A stretch of DNA of 19,917 nucleotides, from contig NHIV01000025.1 of the NCBI GenBank assembly GCA_002170735.1, positions 1-19,917 of the forward strand. The letters are read 5' to 3'. A model generated the notes under the pieces. The model saw only the letters and a list, made by a program, of their open reading frames with translations, was not told the origin of the DNA and did not search any database. The stretch comes from a bacterium TMED198 (GTDB lineage Bacteria; Fidelibacterota; Marinisomatia; SCGC-AAA003-L08; D37C17). A program made the translations under genes and the position numbers. Of this stretch, positions 1 to 8,885 are shown piece after piece (the first letter of the stretch is position 1; every line of letters begins with the position of its first letter).

Positions 1-213
1 AATTACTCCATCTTTAGTTGCCCAAATATATGCTGTATGTCTTTTACTTTCTAATTTTTCAATCATTTTTGCTCTAGGCATATTAACATCTAAGCCTTCA
101 AATTCTCTCAGCACAGTTGTTACCATAAAAAAAATTAATAACATAAATATAATGTCAGGTAGTGATGCTGTGGAAATTTCTGATTTATTTTGAGTTCTTT
201 TAGTTAGTTTCAT
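1..213 (-). CDS. ExbD/TolR-family biopolymer transport protein, second copy (partial, C-terminus off the left edge)
   Basis: This is the N-terminal 71 residues of a second ExbD/TolR protein; the 3' end lies outside the window. ExbD proteins form the single-span part of an ExbB-ExbD proton channel that drives TonB-type outer-membrane transport or Tol-type envelope work. A basic N-terminus (MKLTKRTQNK) is followed by one hydrophobic span at about residues 18-36. Within it, Asp20 in SLPDIIFMLLIFF matches the membrane aspartate that ExbD uses for proton transfer. The ATG at 213-211 lies one base beyond the stop codon of the preceding exbD copy, so the two are co-transcribed and probably translationally coupled. 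Which system it powers cannot be told here. Confidence 0.88.
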   Translation of the reverse strand, partial: MKLTKRTQNKSEISTASLPDIIFMLLIFFMVTTVLREFEGLDVNMPRAKMIEKLESKRHTAYIWATKDGVI

Positions 214-214
214 T

Positions 215-616
215 TTAAAATTCTGGAGGATTGGCTATTGAAATTTTACTAGCATTAGCCTCTTTTAGTTTATCTAATACATTTAAATACGCCTGATATT
301 TTGTTCTCTTATGAGTCTGAACAGAAAAAATTATATTTGGATTTCCAGCAATTTTTTTATCAATTTTCTGTTTTAATGCCTTTAATTTTATTGGCACATC
401 ATCTATTAATATTTTTCCACTTTCATTAATTAAAATATTTGAAATATTTTTTTTGTTTACTTCTAGTTCATTACCTTCAGCGGGTAGAACCAAACTTATA
501 CCTTTATCCATAGATATAGTTGTTGTAACCAAGAAAAAAACTAATAACAAAAAAGCAATATCAGCCATTGATGATGAATTTACTTCAGTCATTCCTCTTC
601 TTTTTTTCTTAATCAT
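215..616 (-). CDS. exbD: ExbD/TolR-family biopolymer transport protein, first copy
   Basis: A 133-residue inner-membrane protein with the ExbD/TolR architecture. It has a short basic cytoplasmic N-terminus (MIKKKRRGM), one transmembrane span at about residues 17-36, and a periplasmic domain to the C-terminus. The conserved proton-carrying aspartate is Asp19 in SSSMADIAFLLLVFF. The length is normal for the family (about 130-145). It sits 3 bases after the ExbB-like gene and one base before a second ExbD, giving an ExbB-ExbD-ExbD transcript. It should assemble with the ExbB protein as a proton-motive-force-driven motor acting across the periplasm. TolR is the main alternative name; no TolA, TolB or Pal gene is visible to settle it. 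Confidence 0.9.
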   Translation of the reverse strand: MIKKKRRGMTEVNSSSMADIAFLLLVFFLVTTTISMDKGISLVLPAEGNELEVNKKNISNILINESGKILIDDVPIKLKALKQKIDKKIAGNPNIIFSVQTHKRTKYQAYLNVLDKLKEANASKISIANPPEF

Positions 617-619
617 TTT

Positions 620-1231
620 TTACTTTGAAAAGGATTTTTTTACTGCTTGAATTAATGCACTAGAAGATTTTTGCATTGTAACAATCTGATTATCAATAAT
701 ATACAAGACTGCATTTTGTAGTATTTGTAATATAACTGCAGCAATCAATCCAAATGCTGTTGTTAAAAGGGCAACAGAAATACCACCAGCAACAATTTTA
801 GGACTAATATCATTAGCCGCTTTAATATCATTAAATGCTTCAATCATTCCCCAAACAGTTCCTAGAAAACCTATCATTGGAGCAATAGCAATACATAAAG
901 AAATCCATGACATATTCTTTTCTAAAGAAGCCATTTCTATAGTACCAGCTTGATCTAATGATTTTTCAGTTGCTTCAGGTCCTTCAGGTGCACTTTCAAC
1001 TGCTACATAACATAAGTTAGAAACAGGACCAACAGAATTTGCACAGTGATTTTGAGCTTCCTTGATGTTATTTGATTTAATATAATCAGAAATTTCGTTA
1101 GCAGTATTTAGATTACTTGATAAACCTTTAATTAGGTGGTATAATCTTTCAACAACCAAAGCACATCCAATAATCAAAATAGCAAGAATTGGCCACATGA
1201 ATCCACCACCATCTAAAAATAATTGTACCAT
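620..1231 (-). CDS. exbB: MotA/TolQ/ExbB-family proton channel protein
   Basis: A 203-residue membrane protein of the MotA/TolQ/ExbB family, the multi-span part of the ExbB-ExbD motor. Hydrophobic segments lie at about residues 11-30, 108-132 and 147-175, with a cytoplasmic loop of about 75 residues after the first, which is the family topology. The signature IAPMIGFLGTVWGMIEAF occupies about residues 115-133. Thr125 and the Thr157-Thr158 pair lie where ExbB/TolQ carry conserved membrane threonines. The ATG at 1231-1229 is preceded by AGGAT about 8 bases upstream. It is the first gene of the exbB-exbD-exbD run and lies 94 bases downstream of the S41 protease stop codon. Confidence 0.9.
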   Translation of the reverse strand: MVQLFLDGGGFMWPILAILIIGCALVVERLYHLIKGLSSNLNTANEISDYIKSNNIKEAQNHCANSVGPVSNLCYVAVESAPEGPEATEKSLDQAGTIEMASLEKNMSWISLCIAIAPMIGFLGTVWGMIEAFNDIKAANDISPKIVAGGISVALLTTAFGLIAAVILQILQNAVLYIIDNQIVTMQKSSSALIQAVKKSFSK

Positions 1232-1325
1232 ATTTTTTTATCCTATTTTTTTTTATCCATTTTATTAATATTGAAATTATTTATTAATCTATATCTAATA
1301 AAAGCTTTATTTAACATTAACATAT
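1232..1325. other. Intergenic region between the protease and exbB
   Basis: This 94-base, very AT-rich spacer separates two minus-strand genes. It holds the weak ribosome-binding site of exbB (AGGAT close to the start). I see no strong terminator hairpin and no convincing -35/-10 pair, so either read-through from the protease or an unrecognised promoter could serve exbB. Confidence 0.4.
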
Positions 1326-2891
1326 TTATTTAATTAGTAAATTATCGTATTCATTAAAATATTTTAACGCTTTTCTAATTTGTATATTTTTTAAAGCAGT
1401 TATTTTATAAAAATATTTTCTTCCCCATTTTGCATTTGCAATTTCAGCTAATATTCTTCCTCCAAGGTACTCCCAATCCTTATCAATTTCATCACAAGTA
1501 ATATCAAGTTCATCATCATTTTTTTTAACAAAAGAACATAAATTTTTACTAAAGGTTATATTTAGATCATTGTTTTTATATTTCTTTTCAAAATCAGAAA
1601 AGATATTAGGAATTTCTTTTTCTGATTTTATTTTTTTTGCATATTTAAAAATTAATCGATCTTTATGAAGAAGAATTGATTTAGTGGATTCTGATAGCTC
1701 TAGATTGTCCTTAATTATTATATCAGGAGTAATTCCACCACCGCCATAAACTACTCTTCCATTTTTAGTATAATGAATTTCTGTACTTAAAGAATCATTT
1801 AATTCATCATCATAAATTTCTGTATAATATTCATCTAAGCCATGATCATAAGGTCTTTGTATTAACCTGCCTGATGGAGTATAGTACTTTGCAATTGTAA
1901 TTCTAGCTGCTGATCCATCTCTAAGTGTAAACTGTCTTTGCACTAATCCCTTTCCAAAGCTTCTTTCTCCTAAAACAATTCCACGATCTAAGTCTTGAAG
2001 AGCCCCTGCAACTATTTCGCTAGCACTTGCAGATCCTTCGTTAATTAGTACTATTACAGGGAAAAATTTATCATTAGACTGTTTTTTAGCCCTAAATACA
2101 CTACTTGAGCCCCTTACTTTTCCAATTGTATATAAAAGGGTATCATTACTTGATATAAATAAATCTAATATGTCAACAGCTTGATCCATCATCCCACCGC
2201 CATTATTTTTTAAATCCAAAAGAAGTTGTGTCATTCCTTGTTTTTCAAGATTATCTATTTCATCTTTTAACTCATTATAAGTGGTTTTGGCAAATCTATT
2301 TAGTTTAATGTAGCCAGTTTTCTCATCAATTAAGAATGAAGATAACAAGCTATTAATTGGGATTTTATCTCTTGTTAAGGTAATTTCAAAATCATCAACG
2401 CCATCTCTTCTAATTGTTACATCAACTGTAGTTCCTTTTGGGCCTTTTAGTTTTTTTAGTACATCTTCTTGCTTAATCTTATAAGCAGATTCATAATTAA
2501 TTTTAACTATTTTATCTCCTGATAGTATGCCAGCTTTATCTGATGGAGTTCCAGGAATAGGGGAAATAACAGTAATATATCCATCCATCATTGAAAATTC
2601 AATACCAATACCTTGAAATTCACCGTCAAATTGTTCTTTAACTATGTCAAACTGTTTTTCAGAGATATATGATGAATGTGGATCTAATTCTTCAAGCATA
2701 CCATTTATAGCACCTTCAATAGTTGCATCCCAATCAACATCATCAACATAGTAGTCATTGATCAACCTAATTACTTCTGACAACGATTTCATTTTTCTAA
2801 AAGGATCTTGATTGCTAGAATTAATTAAGAACATTATAACTACTCCTAAAATCAGGATCCACAAAATTCTATTCTTTTTTATAATCTTCAT
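1326..2891 (-). CDS. ctpA: C-terminal processing peptidase, S41 family (CtpA/Prc type)
   Basis: A 521-residue periplasmic serine protease that trims or degrades proteins from their C-termini. A signal anchor covers about residues 8-24. The CtpA N-terminal domain (GAINGMLEELDPHSSY, about 61-75) follows, then a PDZ domain at about 85-170 that binds substrate C-termini, then the S41 catalytic domain. The Ser/Lys dyad is visible: Ser289 in EGSASASEIVAGALQD and Lys314 in RSFGKGLVQ, 25 residues apart as in E. coli Prc. The C-terminal 120 or so residues are lysine-rich and poorly conserved. The gene is divergent from uvrA across 54 bases. Substrates cannot be inferred from the context. Confidence 0.93.
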   Translation of the reverse strand: MKIIKKNRILWILILGVVIMFLINSSNQDPFRKMKSLSEVIRLINDYYVDDVDWDATIEGAINGMLEELDPHSSYISEKQFDIVKEQFDGEFQGIGIEFSMMDGYITVISPIPGTPSDKAGILSGDKIVKINYESAYKIKQEDVLKKLKGPKGTTVDVTIRRDGVDDFEITLTRDKIPINSLLSSFLIDEKTGYIKLNRFAKTTYNELKDEIDNLEKQGMTQLLLDLKNNGGGMMDQAVDILDLFISSNDTLLYTIGKVRGSSSVFRAKKQSNDKFFPVIVLINEGSASASEIVAGALQDLDRGIVLGERSFGKGLVQRQFTLRDGSAARITIAKYYTPSGRLIQRPYDHGLDEYYTEIYDDELNDSLSTEIHYTKNGRVVYGGGGITPDIIIKDNLELSESTKSILLHKDRLIFKYAKKIKSEKEIPNIFSDFEKKYKNNDLNITFSKNLCSFVKKNDDELDITCDEIDKDWEYLGGRILAEIANAKWGRKYFYKITALKNIQIRKALKYFNEYDNLLIK

Positions 2892-2945
2892 ATTTATCTA
2901 AATCATTTATTTAATTGAACTAATTTTGTACTTTTAAAGTTGCAT
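2892..2945. promoter_or_regulatory. Divergent promoter region between ctpA and uvrA
   Basis: This 54-base AT-rich gap must carry the start signals of both ctpA and uvrA. It contains the 15-mer ATTTATTTAATTGAA at 2905-2919, which recurs exactly in the other divergent gap at 6702-6716. TAATTTTG at 2921-2928 fits the TAnnTTTG promoter core described for Bacteroidetes, but no paired upstream element is certain. Neither gene has a clear Shine-Dalgarno sequence. Assignment as promoter rests on gene layout. Confidence 0.4.
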
Positions 2946-5786
2946 ATGAACAAGAAAATCCAAAATAAGTCTTCTATTAAAAACTTAATTGTTAAAGGAG
3001 CCAGAGAGAATAATTTAAAGAATATTTCTATTGAAATCCCTAGGAATAATTTTGTAGTTATAACTGGTTTATCTGGATCTGGAAAGTCATCTCTAGCTTT
3101 TAATACAATATATGCTGAAGGTCAGAGGCGTTATGTAGAGTCCCTATCTGCATATGCCAGACAATTTTTAGGAGTCATGGAAAAGCCAAAAGTGGATTAT
3201 ATTGAAGGTCTTTCTCCTGCAATATCTATTGAACAAAAAACAACGAATAGAAATCCACGATCAACCATTGGCACAATAACAGAAATTTATGATTATTTAA
3301 GGTTACTTTTTGCTAGAGTAGGAAAGCAGCACTGCCCCAAATGCAAAAACGAAGTAGATAGTCAAACCCCACAACAAATTGTTGATTCAATTTTAAAGCT
3401 TAAAGAAGGAACAAAATTTCAAATTCTTTCACCTGTTGTTAATGAAAAAAAAGGAGAGTTCAAGGATGTTTTAGCAGGAATAGCTAAGCAAGGTTTTCAG
3501 AGATTGAGAATTGATAATGAGATCAAGGATATTGCTGATAAAATTGCTCTAAAAAAAACTGTTAAACATACAATTGAGATAGTTGTTGATAGACTAATTA
3601 TGAATGATTCTATTAAAGATAGGCTAACTGCATCAATTGAACTTGCTTTAAAAATGGGTAGGGGAGTTGTAACAATTAACTTTTTGGAATCTAAAAAAGA
3701 TATTTTTTTTAGTCAAAATTTTGCATGTATAAAATGTAATATTTCATTTGAGAAGTTAGAGCCCAGGCTGTTTTCATTTAACTCGCCATTTGGGGCTTGT
3801 AAAAAATGTGATGGCTTAGGAACGCTCCTAAATATTGATCCAGATTTAATTGTGACTGATAACAATTTAAGTATTAGTCGTGGAGCCATAAGGCCAATAG
3901 GAGAAAATTTAGGAGGCCGCTGGTCTGAATCAAAATTAAAGAGCCTTTCTGAAAAGTATTCCTTTTCATTGCATGAGCCCTGGAAATTAATAAATCCTGA
4001 AATTCAAAATATTATATTATATGGTGACAAAAAAAAGATAAATGTTAATTATTCTTCAAAATCATTTAAAGGAGAATATTCGACCAAGTATGAAGGTATA
4101 ATTCCAAGGCTAAATAGACGTTACAAACAGACGAGATCAGGCTACATTAGATCATGGATAGAAAATTTTATGTCTGTTCAGGATTGCCCCTCATGTAAGG
4201 GTTCTAGATTGAGTCCAAACAGTTTAAGTGTGTTTATTGAAGATAAAAATATTAATAATATAGTTAATCAAAATATAAAATCTCTTTCTGAATTTATAAT
4301 TAGTCTTAAACTCAATAGGCAGGGCCATGAAATTGCAAAGCCTATTATAATGGAAATTAGATCTCGTTTAGAATTTTTAATAAATGTTGGACTTTCTTAT
4401 TTAACCTTAAGTAGATCTGCATCTACACTTTCAGGTGGTGAGGCTCAAAGAATTCGCTTGGCAACCCAGATAGGTTCGCAGTTGATGGGAGTATTGTATA
4501 TACTTGATGAGCCTTCAATTGGACTGCATCAACGTGATAATATCAAGCTTATTCAAACTCTTCAATATTTAAGAGATATCGGTAATACGATTATTGTTGT
4601 TGAACATGATAAAGATGCTATGCTAGCTTCAGATTGGATTGTTGATATTGGTCCAGGAGCTGGCATCAATGGTGGAGAGGTCATATTTTCTGGTGAATCT
4701 AAAAAGATACTAAAAAATAAAAAATCACTAACTGGTAAATATTTAAATGGTTCAAAGTCAATTCCATTGCCCAAACAATATAGAAAGGGAAATAAAAAGT
4801 TTATTAACCTTATAGGCGCACGTGGTAACAATCTAAAAGATATAAGTATTTCAATTCCTCTATCAAAGTTTGTATGTGTAACAGGTGTTTCTGGATCCGG
4901 GAAGTCTACTTTAATCAATCAAACACTATTTCCTATTTTATCAAGAGAACTATTTTCTAGCAATTTAAAACCTTTAGATTTTTCTGGAATTGAGGGGTCT
5001 CTATATATAGATAAAATTATAAATATTACTCAATCACCTATTGGGCGAACTCCTAGGTCTAATCCTTCAACATATACAGGAATTTTTACACATATTAGAG
5101 AATTATTTTCAAAGCTTCCTGAATCAAATTTAAGAGGCTATAGACCTGGCAGATTTTCATTTAATGTAAAGGGTGGAAGATGTGAATCTTGTGAAGGCGG
5201 AGGAGTTATAAAAATTGAAATGCATTTTTTGGCTGATATGTATATTGAATGTGAGCAGTGCAATGGAAAGCGATATAATAGAGATACGCTGGAGATTAAT
5301 TATAAAAATAAAAATATTTTTGATGTTTTAGATATGACAGTTGATGATGCACTTAATTTTTTTGTTAATCATCAACCAATAAAGCGGAAGTTACAAACCC
5401 TTAAAGATGTTGGATTGGGGTATATTAAATTGGGTCAGTCTGCTATAACACTTTCTGGAGGTGAATCACAAAGGATTAAGCTGTCAACTGAGCTTAGCAA
5501 AATAGGAACAGGACGAACTTTTTATATACTGGATGAACCTACAACTGGGTTGCATTTTGAAGATATAAAAATGCTGCTAAATGTTATTCATAGATTAGTT
5601 GATAATGGTAATACTGTACTTGTTATAGAACATAACATGGATGTAATAAAATCTTCTGATTGGATAATAGATTTAGGCCCTGAAGGTGGAGATGAGGGAG
5701 GAGAAATAATTGCAGAAGGTACTCCTCATGATGTATCACTGATTAAAGATTCATATACAGGACAATTCTTGGCAAAAGAACTATAG
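2946..5786 (+). CDS. uvrA: Excinuclease ABC subunit A (UvrA)
   Basis: UvrA is the damage-recognition ATPase of nucleotide excision repair; a dimer loads UvrB at lesions. The 946-residue product has the full double-ABC architecture. The first Walker A (GLSGSGKSS) is at about residue 41, with its signature LSGGEAQRIRLA and Walker B YILDEPS at about 495-525. The second Walker A (GVSGSGKST) is at about 650, with LSGGESQRIKLS and YILDEPTTGLH at about 836-868. Zinc-binding CxxC pairs are visible (CIKC...CKKC near 260, CESC...CEQC near 745). I chose the ATG at 2946; an in-frame TTG two codons upstream is less likely. No Shine-Dalgarno is evident. The stop TAG abuts the stop of the convergent downstream gene. 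Confidence 0.97.
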   Translation: MNKKIQNKSSIKNLIVKGARENNLKNISIEIPRNNFVVITGLSGSGKSSLAFNTIYAEGQRRYVESLSAYARQFLGVMEKPKVDYIEGLSPAISIEQKTTNRNPRSTIGTITEIYDYLRLLFARVGKQHCPKCKNEVDSQTPQQIVDSILKLKEGTKFQILSPVVNEKKGEFKDVLAGIAKQGFQRLRIDNEIKDIADKIALKKTVKHTIEIVVDRLIMNDSIKDRLTASIELALKMGRGVVTINFLESKKDIFFSQNFACIKCNISFEKLEPRLFSFNSPFGACKKCDGLGTLLNIDPDLIVTDNNLSISRGAIRPIGENLGGRWSESKLKSLSEKYSFSLHEPWKLINPEIQNIILYGDKKKINVNYSSKSFKGEYSTKYEGIIPRLNRRYKQTRSGYIRSWIENFMSVQDCPSCKGSRLSPNSLSVFIEDKNINNIVNQNIKSLSEFIISLKLNRQGHEIAKPIIMEIRSRLEFLINVGLSYLTLSRSASTLSGGEAQRIRLATQIGSQLMGVLYILDEPSIGLHQRDNIKLIQTLQYLRDIGNTIIVVEHDKDAMLASDWIVDIGPGAGINGGEVIFSGESKKILKNKKSLTGKYLNGSKSIPLPKQYRKGNKKFINLIGARGNNLKDISISIPLSKFVCVTGVSGSGKSTLINQTLFPILSRELFSSNLKPLDFSGIEGSLYIDKIINITQSPIGRTPRSNPSTYTGIFTHIRELFSKLPESNLRGYRPGRFSFNVKGGRCESCEGGGVIKIEMHFLADMYIECEQCNGKRYNRDTLEINYKNKNIFDVLDMTVDDALNFFVNHQPIKRKLQTLKDVGLGYIKLGQSAITLSGGESQRIKLSTELSKIGTGRTFYILDEPTTGLHFEDIKMLLNVIHRLVDNGNTVLVIEHNMDVIKSSDWIIDLGPEGGDEGGEIIAEGTPHDVSLIKDSYTGQFLAKEL

Positions 5787-6695
5787 TTGAATTTTTAAAG
5801 CAACCGGTCTATGATCAGAAATATAGAGCTTGTAGTCATTGAAAGAATTAAAATAATAATATTCAATGTTGAGCACGTTACACTCAAAAGAGTAGTCGAA
5901 GAGTTCATTTGAAAGCAGTATGTGATCAATATGAGAGGGGTAACTTGGGTAGGACCAGTTGTTTGATGTGCAGGATGATGCTAGAGGATAGTCAGCAAAG
6001 ACATACTTAGTAGTATTATTAAAAGGCTCAAAGACATTGTCTTCATCAATTAGGTTGTCATTTAGATCTCCTAGAAGAATAACCTTATCATTTGGGTGGT
6101 TCATTGTGATGTATTCATCTAAAAGAGCGCTTGCTTCCCTTCTTCTGTATTCAGACCCAGTGCAACATTTAAAGTGAGTGTTAATTATAATCATCTCTTC
6201 GTTGTTCCACTTAATCTTTATAAGTTGAGGGGGTCTCCATGCAAAGTAGTACTCATCCTCCTCCAATATTTTATAACTCTCTTCAATGGATACGGACTGA
6301 GTGTTGAAGATTGCTGCTAAGCTGTAGCTGCCCTCATCAGAAAAAATATTTTCCCATTTATTTGATCCTTCAATTATTTTATTGAAAGCATACTCTGAAC
6401 CAATCTCCTGAAACACAAGAAGGTCCATATTTAGTGTATCAATAATTGATGAAATAAAGTTAGCGGTTGTATCACCATTTGATGGAAAGTTCTCTAGGTT
6501 CCATGTGAGAATATCTAGACTTGAATTTTCGCCAACTAGAAGGCTCGGATACTTGCAGTACACATCAGGGTCGTAATAGATATCAAGATAGTTATTTCCA
6601 TTGTTTGGATTTTCATTGGATTTTATTTCTTTTGAGCAGGTTGAAAAAAGTAAAATAATTAATGTATAAAACTGTATTTTATGAAATAAGTTCAT
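5781..6695 (-). CDS. Endonuclease/exonuclease/phosphatase-family protein, putative lipoprotein
   Basis: A 304-residue protein of the DNase I-like endonuclease/exonuclease/phosphatase fold. The fold residues are present in order: Asn66 (LTWNLENFP), Glu97 (LVFQEIG), His174 (INTHFKCC), Asp210/Asn212 (LLGDLNDN), Asp257 (PSHIDHILLS) and Asp294-His295 (ISDHRPVAL). These bind the metal and hydrolyse a phosphodiester or phosphomonoester. The N-terminus (hydrophobic residues 8-18, then FSTC with Cys20) looks like a lipoprotein signal with an imperfect lipobox, so the enzyme probably sits on the cell envelope facing outward. Its substrate (DNA, nucleotides or lipid phosphate) is unknown; nutrient scavenging is a guess. 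The gene is convergent with uvrA, sharing the palindrome CTATAG, and looks richer in G+C than uvrA. Confidence 0.82.
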   Translation of the reverse strand: MNLFHKIQFYTLIILLFSTCSKEIKSNENPNNGNNYLDIYYDPDVYCKYPSLLVGENSSLDILTWNLENFPSNGDTTANFISSIIDTLNMDLLVFQEIGSEYAFNKIIEGSNKWENIFSDEGSYSLAAIFNTQSVSIEESYKILEEDEYYFAWRPPQLIKIKWNNEEMIIINTHFKCCTGSEYRRREASALLDEYITMNHPNDKVILLGDLNDNLIDEDNVFEPFNNTTKYVFADYPLASSCTSNNWSYPSYPSHIDHILLSNELFDYSFECNVLNIEYYYFNSFNDYKLYISDHRPVALKIQL

Positions 6696-6727
6696 ATCAT
6701 AATTTATTTAATTGAATTGTAAATAAT
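6696..6727. promoter_or_regulatory. Short divergent promoter region between the EEP-family gene and tdh
   Basis: Only 32 bases separate the two divergent start codons, so promoter elements must reach into the coding sequences. The 15-mer ATTTATTTAATTGAA at 6702-6716 is identical to one in the ctpA/uvrA gap. Neither start has a Shine-Dalgarno sequence. The regulatory call rests on layout and the shared motif. Confidence 0.4.
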
Positions 6728-7693
6728 ATGTCTAAAAATATTTTAATTACAGGTGCATCGGGAGAGATTGGAACAGCTCTCATTAACAGCCTATCAGATC
6801 ATAGCATAGTTGGATTGGATTTATCAGATCTTCACAAGTCTTCATCAAAAAAAGTGATGAATTTTTACAAGGGCAGTTTAGTTAACAAGGAGTTAATCAG
6901 TAATATTTTTTCTAAGTATAAATTTGATGAGGTCTATCACTTAGCAGCACTGCTTTCCTCAAAATGTGAGAAGGAACCGGAGCTAGCTCATGATGTAAAT
7001 GTAAATAGTACTGTCAATTTACTTACCCATTGCAAGATCCAAGGCGATGGAATTAAATTTTTTTTCCCTAGTTCGATTGCAGTCTATGGAATGCCAGATA
7101 AAAGTGTTGGCAATATAAACTCTGTTTTAGAAACAGAGTTTCTTGATCCTGTCACTATTTACGGATGTACAAAGCTGTATTGCGAGATGATTGGCAAGTA
7201 CTATGCAAAGGTATTTGGGGTAGATTTTCGTTCTATTCGATTCCCAGGTATTATTTCAGCACTTACATTGCCAACGGGAGGTACCAGCGACTATATTCCA
7301 GAAATGTTCCACAGCGCCGTTAACAATAGGCGCTATGTCTCTTTTGTAAATGAAAGCTCTCAGCTGCCGTTTATGACCATGCCTGAAGCGGTTGATGCTA
7401 TAGATAAGCTGATGCAAGCACCGGATGATAAGATTTTAAGTAGAATCTATAACATCCGGTCTTTCTCGCTTTCAGCGCTTAGATGTAAGGAAAAAATACT
7501 CTCTTACTTTCCAAAGGCCAATATACAGTTTAGTTCTAACTCTGAAAGACAGTGGTTAGTAGATTCATGGCCTAACGATGTAAACGATGATTTGGCAAAA
7601 GAAGAATGGGGTTGGGCTTCAACTTATACTATTGATTCAGCTATTGAGCAGTATTTAATCCCTAATTTAAAGAAAAATTATCAAGAGAATTAA
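6728..7693 (+). CDS. tdh: L-threonine 3-dehydrogenase, short-chain (NAD-dependent epimerase-like) type
   Basis: A 321-residue extended short-chain dehydrogenase. The NAD-binding motif TGASGEIG is at residues 8-15. The catalytic Tyr145-x3-Lys149 pair lies in [11 protein letters not shown], with the active-site serine around Ser115/Ser116 in FPSSIAVYG. The FPSSIAVYG block, and [15 protein letters not shown] further on, resemble the non-zinc, UDP-galactose-epimerase-like threonine dehydrogenases. These oxidise L-threonine to 2-amino-3-oxobutyrate. The assignment is strengthened by the next gene, kbl, which starts one base after this stop and consumes that unstable product. A generic sugar epimerase is the alternative, but the kbl neighbour makes it unlikely. 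G+C looks higher than in flanking genes. Confidence 0.88.
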   Translation: MSKNILITGASGEIGTALINSLSDHSIVGLDLSDLHKSSSKKVMNFYKGSLVNKELISNIFSKYKFDEVYHLAALLSSKCEKEPELAHDVNVNSTVNLLTHCKIQGDGIKFFFPSSIAVYGMPDKSVGNINSVLETEFLDPVTIYGCTKLYCEMIGKYYAKVFGVDFRSIRFPGIISALTLPTGGTSDYIPEMFHSAVNNRRYVSFVNESSQLPFMTMPEAVDAIDKLMQAPDDKILSRIYNIRSFSLSALRCKEKILSYFPKANIQFSSNSERQWLVDSWPNDVNDDLAKEEWGWASTYTIDSAIEQYLIPNLKKNYQEN

Positions 7694-7694
7694 T

Positions 7695-8882
7695 ATGGAA
7701 TTTTTTTTAAAATATTTATCTGATGAGCTTAATAATATAAAGGAAGAAGGTCTCTATAAGTCTGAGAGAGTAATTAGCTCATCTCAGTCAACAACAATTG
7801 ATGTCAACAGATCCGATGTTCTAAACTTCTGCGCAAATAATTACCTTGGACTATCTAACAACCCAATGCTTATCAAGGCAGCCAAAGAGGGAATAGACAA
7901 GTGGGGTTTTGGCCTAAGCTCAGTTAGGTTCATATGCGGTACTCAGGAGATCCATAAAACGCTAGAAGAAAAGATTTCAGGTTTTTTACATCAGGAAGAC
8001 ACCATTCTATACACCTCCTGTTTTGATGCAAATGGGGGGCTTTTTGAAACACTTCTTGGTAGCAATGATGCAATTATTTCTGATGCATTAAACCATGCAT
8101 CTATCATTGATGGCGTTAGGCTCTCTAAGGCCAAGCGTTTTAGGTATCCCAACTCTGATATGAACGCTTTGGAGCAGATGTTAAAGGATTCACAGGATTG
8201 TAGAACTAGACTTATTACAACGGATGGTGTGTTTTCCATGGATGGATATGTAGCAAGGCTGGATGATATTTGCAACTTGGCTGAGAAGTATAACGCACTT
8301 GTACATGTTGATGATTCTCACGCAACTGGTTTTTTTGGTAAATCAGGGAGAGGATCTGTGGAATATAAAAATGTGATCGATAGAGTACATATAATTACCT
8401 CAACTTTGGGTAAAGCACTTGGAGGCGCTTCTGGAGGATTTACAAGTGGTAAAAAAGAAATAATTGATATGTTAAGGCAGAGATCTAGGCCATATTTGTT
8501 TAGTAATACAGTTGCGCCAGCCATTGTATGCGCATCAATTGCAGCCATTGATTTAATATCAAATTCTTCTAATCTTATTGATAAGCTTAATGAAAATACA
8601 AACTACTTTAGAAACAGCATGAAGGATATTGGGTTCGATATAAAGGATGGTGTACATCCGATTGTTCCAGTGATGATTTACGATGCAAAGAAGGCTCAGC
8701 TAATAGCATCAGATATGCTTGATGAAGGCGTTTATGTTATAGGCTTTTCATTTCCAGTGGTTCCAAAGGGTGAGGCGAGGATCAGGGTTCAGCTCAGCGC
8801 TTTACATTCAAAGGAGGAAATAGATATTGCTTTATCTGCCTTTGAAAAAGCAGGACATAAACATGAGGTTATACAGTATTAG
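7695..8882 (+). CDS. kbl: 2-amino-3-ketobutyrate CoA ligase (glycine C-acetyltransferase)
   Basis: A 395-residue PLP enzyme of the alpha-oxoamine synthase group. It cleaves 2-amino-3-oxobutyrate with CoA to give glycine and acetyl-CoA, the second step of threonine degradation. The PLP-binding lysine is Lys240 in [15 protein letters not shown]. The cofactor-contacting block [12 protein letters not shown] is at about residues 204-215, and [11 protein letters not shown] near the N-terminus is typical. Length matches E. coli Kbl (398). It starts one base after the tdh stop, so the pair forms an operon in which the labile intermediate is passed on directly. Related enzymes (serine palmitoyltransferase, BioF, HemA) share the fold, but the tdh neighbour settles the choice. 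It converges on the peroxiredoxin gene with a 3-base gap. Confidence 0.93.
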   Translation: MEFFLKYLSDELNNIKEEGLYKSERVISSSQSTTIDVNRSDVLNFCANNYLGLSNNPMLIKAAKEGIDKWGFGLSSVRFICGTQEIHKTLEEKISGFLHQEDTILYTSCFDANGGLFETLLGSNDAIISDALNHASIIDGVRLSKAKRFRYPNSDMNALEQMLKDSQDCRTRLITTDGVFSMDGYVARLDDICNLAEKYNALVHVDDSHATGFFGKSGRGSVEYKNVIDRVHIITSTLGKALGGASGGFTSGKKEIIDMLRQRSRPYLFSNTVAPAIVCASIAAIDLISNSSNLIDKLNENTNYFRNSMKDIGFDIKDGVHPIVPVMIYDAKKAQLIASDMLDEGVYVIGFSFPVVPKGEARIRVQLSALHSKEEIDIALSAFEKAGHKHEVIQY

Positions 8883-8885
8883 TTC

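Noticed and set aside
2940-2945. TTG start for uvrA two codons upstream
   Set aside because: ATG at 2946 is a stronger start codon and gives the normal N-terminus; no ribosome-binding site favours the TTG.
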